Assembly (NCBI RefSeq): GCF_902859745.1
Contig: NZ_CADIJW010000018.1
Span: 33,889-97,888 of the forward strand
Reading direction: 5' to 3'
Origin: Achromobacter dolens
GTDB taxonomy: Bacteria > Pseudomonadota > Gammaproteobacteria > Burkholderiales > Burkholderiaceae_B
Length of the DNA stretch: 64,000 bases
Position numbers and translations under genes: made by a program
Notes under the pieces: generated by a model
Told to the model about the DNA's origin: nothing
The model's database searches: none
Seen by the model: the letters and a program-made list of their open reading frames with translations, nothing else
Part shown: positions 18,518 to 25,937 of the stretch, one piece after another
How the letters are laid out: each line of letters begins with the position of its first letter
How positions within the stretch are numbered: the stretch's first letter is position 1

Positions 18518-19963
18518 CTACAGCAGGCCCGAGGTCAGCGCCTTGAGCGTGGCGGCCGCGCGGGTCGAGCATTCCAGCTTGCGGAACACGCTTTCGACGT
18601 GGGTGCGCACCGTGCTGGGGCTGATGTTCAGCGCGCGCGCCGCTTCCTTGTTGCTGGCCCCAAGGCTGATCTGCCGCAGCACTTCCAGTTCGCGCTGCGA
18701 CAGCGGCGAGACGGCGCGGCGCGGGGCGGCGGTTTCGCCACCCGCCGCGGCGATGGCGGCCTCGGCCACGTCAGCATCGTAGCGGCCGGTGGCGGCTTCC
18801 TGGCGCAGTTGCCGCGCCGCGTCCGCCAGCGCAAGCGCGGGACGCCAGGGGCGGTCCTCGAGCAGCGCCTGCAAGGCCACGCAGGCGGCCAGCACGCGTT
18901 GCGGCAGGCCCAATGCCGCGCCCGCCGCGCCGCGGAAATAGCCGCTGCCATCCAGCCGTTCGTAGGCATACGAGGCCAGTTCGGCGGCCTCGCTCAGGCC
19001 CTTGATCTGGCGCGCCGCGCGCGCGGTCCAGTAGGGCATCAGGCGCACCTGCTCCCACTGGTCCGGCGACAGCTTGCCGGCGGTGTTCCACAGGCGGTTC
19101 GGCAGCGCGGCGCGGCCGATGCCGTGGACCAGCGCGGCGGCCTGCAATTGCGCCTGCGTCGCCGCGTCCAGGTCGAGCCGCGCGGCGGTGGCCACCGCCA
19201 GCGCCGCCACCCGGCGCGAATAGCCGGCCAGCCAGGGCAGCTTGAGTTCGGCCACGTCGGCCAGCAGCGTCAGCGCGGCGGGCGCGCCGGGGCGGCCGCC
19301 GGCCAGGTTCCAGTCGGCGCCGTCGGGCGGATCGGCGTCGATCCGGTCGAGCCAGGCCGGGCCGTGGCGCGCGGCCAGCGCGGCGACGTCGGCGGGATAC
19401 TTGGCGCCGGCCTGCTGGCGCAGGAAGTCCAGCGCGCTGTCGCGGCCATGGGCGCGGCTGAGGATCTCCAGGTCGCTGGCGGCGTTGACGATGAACGCCA
19501 GCGGCGAGACGGCGCCGCCGTCCAGCGCCTGCGGCATGCCCTTGCCATCGTGGCGCTCGAAGGCGTGGCGCAGACCGGTCACGACCGCGTCGGGCATGCC
19601 CAGGCTGACGGCGACGTCGCCGGAGATCTCGCAATGGATCAGCGCCAGCGGCACGATCAGCGACTGCGTGCGCGCATCCAGCGGCGGCAGGGTCTGCGCC
19701 ATCATGGCCTCGCGCGAGGCGATGTCGTCGCCCAGCAGTTCGGCGAAGCCGCCGGCGTTGGCGGTGCAGCCTGACCAGCGCAGCAGCGCCACCGCGCGGG
19801 CGTGGTCCTGGCCGGCCGCATCCAGGCCGTGCGCGGCGGCCAGCAGGCCCGCCAGGCAGGCGGTGCGGCGCGAATGGTCGGTGGCGCGGCCCATGCTGAG
19901 GTCGCCGATGAAGGCCATGGCCAGCACGGCGTCGGTCAGTTCTATGGCGCTATCGGCGATCAT
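18518..19963 (-). CDS. LuxR-type regulator with two degenerate HD-GYP-like modules
   Basis: About 481 residues. Two HD-GYP-like halves lie in tandem. The first contains DHSRRTACLAGL and a GYP-like HDGKGMP; the second has YSRRVA, LVHGIGRAALPNRLW and YERLDGSGYFRG. The catalytic HD pair is HG in the second module and absent in the first, so c-di-GMP hydrolysis is unlikely and the modules are probably sensory. The C-terminal LuxR HTH (about 415-481) reads LSQRELEVLRQISLGASNKE. The start at 19963 is preferred; the frame extends to 20026 with a proline-rich, unmatched leader. It diverges from the exported esterase gene and may control it. Confidence 0.8.
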   Translation of the reverse strand: MIADSAIELTDAVLAMAFIGDLSMGRATDHSRRTACLAGLLAAAHGLDAAGQDHARAVALLRWSGCTANAGGFAELLGDDIASREAMMAQTLPPLDARTQSLIVPLALIHCEISGDVAVSLGMPDAVVTGLRHAFERHDGKGMPQALDGGAVSPLAFIVNAASDLEILSRAHGRDSALDFLRQQAGAKYPADVAALAARHGPAWLDRIDADPPDGADWNLAGGRPGAPAALTLLADVAELKLPWLAGYSRRVAALAVATAARLDLDAATQAQLQAAALVHGIGRAALPNRLWNTAGKLSPDQWEQVRLMPYWTARAARQIKGLSEAAELASYAYERLDGSGYFRGAAGAALGLPQRVLAACVALQALLEDRPWRPALALADAARQLRQEAATGRYDADVAEAAIAAAGGETAAPRRAVSPLSQRELEVLRQISLGASNKEAARALNISPSTVRTHVESVFRKLECSTRAAATLKALTSGLL

Positions 19964-20122
19964 GGGGGCAGGCGGGGCGATGAATGGGGGCGGCAGGAGA
20001 GGGCGGGAAAGCGAGAACCGGCGCATCGGTCAATCATCCGATACCGCGCGACGGGCGGGAAAACGACACTGGCGTCAAGCAAGCGCCATGTCGGCGTTTG
20101 ATCCCGAAAAAAAGGAACCGTC

Positions 20123-20896
20123 ATGAAGCGCCATATTATCGCAGCCTCCCTCCTGGTAGCCGGCCTGTTCGCCGCGCCCGTCTCGCAATCGTTCGCCGCC
20201 GAGCCGGCCGCCGCGCGGCCGTCCGTCGTCATTGTGCACGGCGCCTTCGCCGATGGCTCGGACTGGGCCAAGGTGGTCGCCCTGCTGCAGGCCAAGGGCG
20301 TGCAGGTGCAGGCGGTGCAGAACCCGCTGGAATCGCTGGCCGGCGACGTGGCCGCGGCCAACCGCGCCATCGACAACCAGCCCGGCAAGGTGGTGCTGGT
20401 CGGCCATTCGTGGGGCGGCACGGTGATCACCGAGGCCGGCAACCATCCCAAGGTCGCCAGCCTGGTCTACGTGGCCGCGTTCGCGCCCGACGCCGGCCAG
20501 TCGGTGGCGACGCTGACCGAGGGCACGCCCAAGGCGCCGGGTTCGGACAGCATCGGCGCCGACAGCCACGGCTGGCTGAGCCTGTCGCCCGCCGGCCTGG
20601 CGCGCGATTTCGCGCAGGATGTGCCGGCCGCGCAGGCCCGGGTGATGGCGGCCACGCAGGGCCCGATCAAGGCCAGCGCCTTTGGCGAAGCGGTGTCGAC
20701 CGCCGCGTGGAAGACCAAGCCGTCGTGGTTCGTCGTCAGCAACCACGACCGCATGATCCTGCCGGCGCTGCAACACCAGATGGCCAAGCGCATCGGCGCC
20801 AAGGTCACCGACCTGCAGACCAGCCACGTGCCGCAGCAATCGCAGCCGGACGCCGTGGCGCGGGTGATCCTGGACGCGGTGGCGAGCGTGAAGTGA
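20123..20896 (+). CDS. Exported alpha/beta hydrolase (esterase-like)
   Basis: A 257-residue protein with a clear Sec signal peptide (MKRHIIAASLLVAGLFA, cleavage near FAA-EP). The core has the HGAFADGSDW oxyanion block, the nucleophile S96 in VGHSWGGT and a late TSHVPQQSQP His. Members are small-ester hydrolases or salicylate-esterase-like proteins; the substrate is not predictable. AAAGGAACCGTC precedes the ATG. It diverges from the HD-GYP/LuxR regulator with about 160 nt between the starts. Two hairpins follow the stop. Confidence 0.87.
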   Translation: MKRHIIAASLLVAGLFAAPVSQSFAAEPAAARPSVVIVHGAFADGSDWAKVVALLQAKGVQVQAVQNPLESLAGDVAAANRAIDNQPGKVVLVGHSWGGTVITEAGNHPKVASLVYVAAFAPDAGQSVATLTEGTPKAPGSDSIGADSHGWLSLSPAGLARDFAQDVPAAQARVMAATQGPIKASAFGEAVSTAAWKTKPSWFVVSNHDRMILPALQHQMAKRIGAKVTDLQTSHVPQQSQPDAVARVILDAVASVK

Positions 20897-20901
20897 GGGC
20901 T

Positions 20902-20935
20902 GTGACCGCCCGGCGACATGACGCCGGGCGGTCAC
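20902..20935. terminator. Perfect 14-bp hairpin after the esterase gene
   Basis: The arm at 20902-20915 (GTGACCGCCCGGCG) pairs perfectly with 20922-20935 around a 6-nt loop. It starts 6 nt after the esterase stop and lies between convergent genes, so it probably stops transcription from the left. No U-run follows. Confidence 0.65.
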
Positions 20936-20940
20936 GCATG

Positions 20941-20972
20941 AACGCCGCGCGTCCGTCGGGACACGCGGCGTT
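20941..20972. terminator. Second hairpin between convergent genes
   Basis: AACGCCGCG (20941-20949) pairs with CGCGGCGTT (20964-20972), with an inner GTCC/GGAC pairing. It ends one base before the stop of the Crp-type gene on the other strand. The outer stem is shared with the hairpin at 15941-15983. Confidence 0.55.
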
Positions 20973-21671
20973 TCAGCATCCGGACGCCAGTTGTTCGAGC
21001 GCCGCGAGCCGCAGCACGTAGAGCGTGCCGGAGCGGCTGGCGATGATGCCTTCGCGGCGCCACTTGGAGAAGATGCGGCTGAGGGTCTCTGCCCGCATGC
21101 CGAGCTTGACGGCGATCTGCGAGTGGCTGAGCGGCAGGGTCAACGGCTGGCCGGCCTGAGGCTTGCCAGCGCGTAGCACGTATTCGGCCAGGCGTTCCTG
21201 CGCCGAACTGGAAGTGAGCCAGTCGATCCGGTCGGTGTGATGCCGCACCAGCGCGGCGCCGTGGGCGGCGACGCGGCAGGCGAAGCGGCCGTCGTCGCGA
21301 CATAGCTGCAGGAAGGCGCCTTGATGCAGCAGGCAACCATTGCCGTCGCGGCGGGCGCGGACATGATGCAGGTGGCGCGGCGTCGGCTCGAACATGGCCA
21401 GCACCGACAGCCAGCCGCCCGGGCCGACTTCGCCAAATATCTTGTCATCGCCATCAGCGGTGTAGCGCAGGCCCTGGACCAGCCCCTCGCACACCAGCAG
21501 GCACGCGGTTGCCGGCTGGCCTTCGGAAAACAGCGTGTCACCCGCCTCGAAGCGCAGCCAATGGGCGCGCGCCGCCAGCGCGCCGAGCGCGGCGTCGGCG
21601 ATGCCCTCGAACCAGGGATGGCGCCGCAACGCGGCGAGCAGAAGCGACTGAGACGAATTGACAATAGTCAT
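20973..21671 (-). CDS. Crp/Fnr-family transcriptional regulator
   Basis: A 232-residue regulator with an N-terminal cyclic-nucleotide-binding-type beta roll (about 15-130: WLRFEAGDTLFSEGQPA, then GWLSVLAMFEP) and a C-terminal Crp winged HTH (about 155-225: LPLSHSQIAVKLGMRAETLSRIFSKW). The Fnr-type cysteine cluster is absent, so oxygen sensing through Fe-S is not expected. The effector is unknown. It diverges from the metallophore/iron transport run, with only about 40 nt between the starts, and may regulate it together with Fur. Confidence 0.9.
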   Translation of the reverse strand: MTIVNSSQSLLLAALRRHPWFEGIADAALGALAARAHWLRFEAGDTLFSEGQPATACLLVCEGLVQGLRYTADGDDKIFGEVGPGGWLSVLAMFEPTPRHLHHVRARRDGNGCLLHQGAFLQLCRDDGRFACRVAAHGAALVRHHTDRIDWLTSSSAQERLAEYVLRAGKPQAGQPLTLPLSHSQIAVKLGMRAETLSRIFSKWRREGIIASRSGTLYVLRLAALEQLASGC

Positions 21672-21706
21672 TTGATCGGCGGAGGTGGCTACCTAGAATT
21701 CGAATC

Positions 21707-21725
21707 GAAAATGATTCCTGTTCAA
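21707..21725 (-). promoter_or_regulatory. Weak Fur-box-like sequence at the start of the transport operon
   Basis: Read on the minus strand this 19-mer agrees at 11 of 19 positions with the classical Fur consensus, including a contiguous AATCATT. It overlaps the annotated ATG at 21711. If it is a true Fur site, the GTG at 21738 becomes the better start for the binding-protein gene. Confidence 0.3.
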
Positions 21726-22859
21726 GATGCCCTCCCCGTGAAAAAATACAAGGCCAGGACCGCGCCGCAACCGCGCCGTCTTATAAGTTCTCCCATTGCC
21801 TTGAGCGCCTTGTCGGCGGCGTTGTCATGGTCGTCTGGCGCGGCGGCGCAGGGGCCCGTGCGCTTCACCGACATGCTCGGCAACCCGGTCACGCAGGCCG
21901 CGCCTGCGACGCGCGCGGTCTCGCTGCCGATGCCGGGCGGCACGCTGTTGATGTCATTGGACGGCGGCTCGTCGCGCCACCTGGCGGGCATGCATCCCGA
22001 CTCCTATGCGCGCATGGCCGACCCGGTGCCGTCGCGCCTGTTCCCGCACATGGAAAGCGTGCGCTCGGACATCACCCGGTCGGGCTTCGTGCCGAACGTG
22101 GAAACCCTGCTGCAGATCCGTCCCGACATGGTGTGGCAGTGGGGTCACATGGGAGACGACCTGATCGCGCCGCTGCGCAATGCCGGCCTGCCGGTGGCCG
22201 CGCTGCTCTACGGCACCGACGTGCGCACCCGCGAATGGATCCGGCTGATGGGGCATTCGCTCGGGCGGGATGCCCAAGCCGCCCGGCTGCTGGCGTGGCG
22301 CGACGAGGTGCGCGCGCAGATCCTTCGCGTCACCGGCGGCCTGCGCGCCGACGAGCGGCCGGGCGTGCTGTACCTGTCGCGCTACCGGCCGCAATTGCGC
22401 ACCTCGGGCGCGGGCAGCAGTTTCGATGACGACATCCAATTGACTGGCGGGCGCAACGTGGCCGCGGCAGTGGTCGGCACCGGCCAATCGGTCGGCATCG
22501 AGCAGATCATGGCCTGGGCGCCCGATGTGATCCTGCTGAACAACTTCGAGTCGGGCCTGACGCCCGCCATGATCTATGCCGATCCGCTGTTCGCGGATAT
22601 TCCGGCCGTGCGCAGCCATCGCGTCTACATGATTCCGGCCGGCGGCTATATCTGGGATCCCCCCAGCCAGGAATCGCCGTTGTACTGGCAGTGGCTGAGC
22701 CAGTTGCTGCATCCGAAGCGATTCGACTGGCCGCTGCGCGAGCGCATCGCGCAGGCCTACGCCTGGCTGTACGGCTATGACATCGACGCGGCCGATATCG
22801 ACAAGGTGCTGCGCATGCGCTTGAACCACGGAGCCGCCGGCTATGACCGCCTGCGCTGA
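21711..22859 (+). CDS. Periplasmic binding protein for a ferric-siderophore/cobalamin-type ABC importer
   Basis: About 382 residues of the FecB/BtuF class. A basic N-region (KKYKAR and QPRRL) and a Ser/Ala/Leu-rich core ending GAAAQG form the signal peptide. The mature domain starts VRFTDMLGNPV and includes NVETLLQIRPDMVWQWG and TGGRNVAA, typical of this fold. The start is unsure: ATG at 21711 or GTG at 21738, neither with a good ribosome site. Its last 17 nt overlap the permease gene. It is the first gene of a rightward run with permease, ATPase and two TonB receptors, so an iron or other metal chelate is the expected ligand. Confidence 0.85.
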   Translation: MIPVQDALPVKKYKARTAPQPRRLISSPIALSALSAALSWSSGAAAQGPVRFTDMLGNPVTQAAPATRAVSLPMPGGTLLMSLDGGSSRHLAGMHPDSYARMADPVPSRLFPHMESVRSDITRSGFVPNVETLLQIRPDMVWQWGHMGDDLIAPLRNAGLPVAALLYGTDVRTREWIRLMGHSLGRDAQAARLLAWRDEVRAQILRVTGGLRADERPGVLYLSRYRPQLRTSGAGSSFDDDIQLTGGRNVAAAVVGTGQSVGIEQIMAWAPDVILLNNFESGLTPAMIYADPLFADIPAVRSHRVYMIPAGGYIWDPPSQESPLYWQWLSQLLHPKRFDWPLRERIAQAYAWLYGYDIDAADIDKVLRMRLNHGAAGYDRLR

Positions 22860-23913
22860 ACGGAATCCCGCGCGGGGCGACGATCGGCGGCGCGCCTGGC
22901 CCTGGTGGCTGATGATCGCCGCGGCGCCGCTGTCGGCCCTGGCCGCGTTGTGCGTGGGGCGTTATGCCTTGCCGGCCTCTCACGTGGGCGCCGCGCTGGC
23001 CGGATGGGCGCTGCCCGACGGCCTGGCATCCTGGCTGCCGGCCGTCGCCGACGCCGAGCGCCGGGTGGTATTGCTGGTGCGCCTGCCGCGGGTGCTGCTG
23101 GCGCTGCTGGCCGGCTCCAGCCTGGCGCTGTGCGGCGCGGCCTTGCAGGGCGCCTTCCGCAACCCCCTGGTCGGGCCGCAGATCCTCGGCATTTCGTCCG
23201 GCGCCGCGTTTGGCGGGTGCGCGGCGATCCTGCTGTTCTCGTCGTTGTGGGCGACGCTCGGGCTGGCCTTTGCCGGCGGCCTGCTGGCGGTGGCCATCGT
23301 CTACCTGCTGGGCCGCTCGCGGGGGCGCACCACCATCCTGATGCTGGTGCTGGCGGGCGTGGTCACCAGCGCGTTCTTTTCCGCGCTGATCTCGCTGGCC
23401 ACCTATTTTGCCGATCCCTACGACAGCCTGCCGGCGATCGTGTTCTGGCTGATGGGCAGCTTCGCCACGGCGTCCTACGTCAAGCTGGGGGCGGCGGTGG
23501 CGCCCATCGCGGCGGGCATGGGGCTGTTGTTCGCGCTGCGGTTCCGCATCAACGTGCTGTCGCTGGGGGACGAGCAGGCCAGCGCCATGGGGCTGGCGGT
23601 CGAGCCGCTGCGCTGGATGCTGCTGGGCTGCGCCACGCTGGTGGTGTCGGCCAGCGTGGCGGTGTCCGGCACGGTGGGCTGGGTCGGGCTGGTGGTGCCG
23701 CACATCGCGCGCATGCTGGTCGGCCCGGATCACCGCGCGCTGCTGCCGGCCAGCGCCTTGCTTGGCGGCACCTACATGGTGTGGGTCGATACCGTGGCCC
23801 GCAGCGCCACCAGCGCCGAGATTCCGCTGGGCGTGATCACCGCGCTGGTCGGCGCGCCGCTGTTCGCATGGCTGTTGCGCCGCACGCAGGTCAGGGAGGC
23901 GGGCCATGCTTGA
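22843..23913 (+). CDS. FecCD-family ABC permease
   Basis: A 356-residue inner-membrane protein with about ten hydrophobic spans. Typical blocks are LVRLPRVLLALLAGSSLALCG, cut here by position (about 72-92), GAALQGAFRNPLVGPQILG, and VSGTVGWVGLVVPHIARML with the cytoplasmic coupling loop. One permease gene suggests a homodimeric channel, as in BtuC. It overlaps the binding-protein gene by 17 nt and the ATPase gene by 8 nt, so the three are translationally coupled. Confidence 0.92.
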   Translation: MTACAERNPARGDDRRRAWPWWLMIAAAPLSALAALCVGRYALPASHVGAALAGWALPDGLASWLPAVADAERRVVLLVRLPRVLLALLAGSSLALCGAALQGAFRNPLVGPQILGISSGAAFGGCAAILLFSSLWATLGLAFAGGLLAVAIVYLLGRSRGRTTILMLVLAGVVTSAFFSALISLATYFADPYDSLPAIVFWLMGSFATASYVKLGAAVAPIAAGMGLLFALRFRINVLSLGDEQASAMGLAVEPLRWMLLGCATLVVSASVAVSGTVGWVGLVVPHIARMLVGPDHRALLPASALLGGTYMVWVDTVARSATSAEIPLGVITALVGAPLFAWLLRRTQVREAGHA

Positions 23914-24640
23914 AGTGGATCGCCTTGCCGTGCAGGCCGGCGGCCGCGTGCTGCTGTCCAACCTGACGCTGCGCGTGCCGGCCGGCGGCGTGCTGGCCGT
24001 GCTGGGGCCGAACGGCCGGGGCAAGACCACCTTGCTCAAGACGCTGCTGGGGGTGCAGCCGCCGGCCGCTGGCGCGGTGCGCCTGCGCGGCCACGCCGCC
24101 TATGTGCCGCAGCGCACCGATTCGCTGTTCGCCTACGACGTGCTGGCCATGGTGACCATGGGCCGCGTGCGGCACCTGCGCTGGTGGGCCTCGCCCGGCC
24201 CGGGCGACCGCGAGATCGCCCGCGAGTGCCTGCGCGCCGTGCGGCTGGAGCATCTGGCGGCGCGGCCGTTCCACGCGCTCAGCGGCGGCGAACAGCAGTT
24301 GGCCTGCATCGCGCGGGCCATGGCCAGCGCCAGCCCCATCATCGTCCTGGACGAGCCCAGCGCGGCGCTCGATCTGCGCAACCAGGACGTGATCCTGACG
24401 CTGCTGCGGCGGCTGGCGGGCGAGGGCATGACGGTGGTGTTCTCGACCCACCAGCCGCAGCACGCGCAGCACATCGCCGACCAGACCCTGTTGATGCATC
24501 CCGACGCCTGCGAGGCCGGCCCCACCGGACAGATGTGCACCGACGAACGCCTGAGCCGGCTGTACGGCTTGCCGGTGCGGGTAACCACCGTCACCGCCGA
24601 CCGCCGCGAGGTGCCGGGCGTGATTCCTCTTTTCCATTGA
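23906..24640 (+). CDS. ABC transporter ATPase (ferric-siderophore/cobalamin type)
   Basis: A 244-residue nucleotide-binding subunit of the FecE/FhuC/BtuD class. Walker A is GPNGRGKTT, the signature LSGGEQQLA, Walker B IIVLDEPSAALD and the switch His STHQPQ. Q-loop region: YVPQRTDSLFAYDV. It overlaps the permease gene by 8 nt. Five nt after its stop lies the first of two unrecognised conserved-looking genes, so the operon continues. Confidence 0.93.
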   Translation: MLEVDRLAVQAGGRVLLSNLTLRVPAGGVLAVLGPNGRGKTTLLKTLLGVQPPAAGAVRLRGHAAYVPQRTDSLFAYDVLAMVTMGRVRHLRWWASPGPGDREIARECLRAVRLEHLAARPFHALSGGEQQLACIARAMASASPIIVLDEPSAALDLRNQDVILTLLRRLAGEGMTVVFSTHQPQHAQHIADQTLLMHPDACEAGPTGQMCTDERLSRLYGLPVRVTTVTADRREVPGVIPLFH

Positions 24641-24645
24641 ATCCG

Positions 24646-25248
24646 ATGAACACCATCGTCTATTTGAATCACTGGACCGGCGACGGTCCAGCCGCGTTGA
24701 CCGGCGGCGATGCGCCGCCGGCCGTCGCCGAACCCCTGTACGCCCTGCACCGTCTGGAACTGGCGACGGTACGGGCCTTGCTGGTGCCGGCCAATACCGA
24801 CCAGCGCTATCTGCTGTCGCAGCAGGCTCGGCTGGAGGCCTGGCTGCTGGCGGGCGGCACGATGGTGTTCAACGGCCACGTGGCCTATCCCTTCCTGCGC
24901 TGGCTGGCGCCGTTCGCGCCCGGCCCGGCGCGCGGCATCGAGGGACTGCGGCTGCACCGCGCCCAGGCGCATCCCGTGTTCGATGGCGTCGATCCGGAAC
25001 ACCTGACCTTCCGCCGCGGCGTGGCCGGCTTCTACGCGCGCGGCGGCAACCCGCCGCCGGCCGGCGCCAGCGTGCTGCATACGCTGGGGCCGGACGCGGT
25101 GCCGGTGGACTGGGTGCTGTCCTTGCCCGGCGGCGGCCGCCTGTTCACGCATTCCGGCAACGACATGTGGATGTATGCGGGCAGCGCGGACAGCACCCGC
25201 CGCATCGTGCCGCAACTGATCGACTGGCTGCGCGGGGAGGCGGCATGA
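24646..25248 (+). CDS. Unrecognised Rossmann/amidotransferase-like protein A of the transport operon
   Basis: A 200-residue soluble protein with no signal peptide. I do not recognise a named family. The pattern of ALLVPANTD, then a helix, then LAGGTMVFNGH looks like the alternating strand/helix core of class I glutamine-amidotransferase-like or ThuA-like folds, but no Cys nucleophile elbow is seen. It begins 5 nt after the ATPase stop and overlaps the next gene by 4 nt (ATGA). Its layout parallels the next protein: a strand, RLEAWLLAGG against RLARFLAAGK, and a late GGRLFTHSGN against AGRLIVTSLD. The two are probably distant paralogues. Function unknown; context ties it to metal-chelate uptake. 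Confidence 0.8.
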   Translation: MNTIVYLNHWTGDGPAALTGGDAPPAVAEPLYALHRLELATVRALLVPANTDQRYLLSQQARLEAWLLAGGTMVFNGHVAYPFLRWLAPFAPGPARGIEGLRLHRAQAHPVFDGVDPEHLTFRRGVAGFYARGGNPPPAGASVLHTLGPDAVPVDWVLSLPGGGRLFTHSGNDMWMYAGSADSTRRIVPQLIDWLRGEAA

Positions 25249-25895
25249 TCCACGACGCCCATTCCGTTTCGAACCGGCGCGCGCCGGTGATCGCCGCGCT
25301 GGACGCCGGCACCTACTACCACCATCGCACCTTCCACACGCCGGAACTGGCGGCGTACATCGACCGGGTGATCTACCTGCCGGAACTGGATGACGCCGCC
25401 CTGGAGGGCTGCGACGCCTTGATCGTGTCGTGCCGCATCAATCCCGAGCTGCTGGTGGCGCAGCGGGCGCGCTTGGCCCGCTTCCTGGCGGCCGGCAAGA
25501 CGCTGGTGGCGATGGGCGAGACCGGCTCGCACCGCTGGCTGGATGGCGTGTGCTGGACCGATTGCGAAGTGAATTTCTGGTGGTGGAAGACGCCGGGGGC
25601 CGATCCCGGCCTGCGGCTGGCGGCGCCCGACCATTCGCTGTTCCGGTATCTGACGCTGGCCGATGTCACCTGGCACCAGCATGGCACCTATGCGCCGCCG
25701 CCGGGCGCGGTCTCGCTGGTCGACAAGGTCGACGCCGGATCGGTGCTGTACGAGGACCGCTGCAGCACGGCGGGCCGGCTGATCGTCACCTCGCTCGATC
25801 CGATGTACCACCACGGCAGTTATTTCATGCCGGCCACCAGCCGCTTCCTGCGCGGTTTCCTGCCGTGGCTGAAAGATTCCACGCCCGCCGCCTGA
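25245..25895 (+). CDS. Unrecognised Rossmann/amidotransferase-like protein B of the transport operon
   Basis: A 216-residue soluble protein without a signal peptide. It contains DALIVSCRINPELL, RLARFLAAGKTLVAMGE, a Trp-rich stretch NFWWWK (about residues 108-113) and a His-rich HQHGTY, ending with SLDPMYHHGSYF. The His and Trp residues could mark a metal or ligand site, which is speculation. Fold-level resemblance to the preceding gene product suggests an old duplication and perhaps a heterodimer. Its start overlaps that gene (ATGA), and it precedes the first TonB receptor by 42 nt. No named family recognised. Confidence 0.8.
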   Translation: MIHDAHSVSNRRAPVIAALDAGTYYHHRTFHTPELAAYIDRVIYLPELDDAALEGCDALIVSCRINPELLVAQRARLARFLAAGKTLVAMGETGSHRWLDGVCWTDCEVNFWWWKTPGADPGLRLAAPDHSLFRYLTLADVTWHQHGTYAPPPGAVSLVDKVDAGSVLYEDRCSTAGRLIVTSLDPMYHHGSYFMPATSRFLRGFLPWLKDSTPAA

Positions 25896-25937
25896 GGCGG
25901 CATCCTTCCGGCCTCCGGGCTATTGCGCTTTTTTCGT

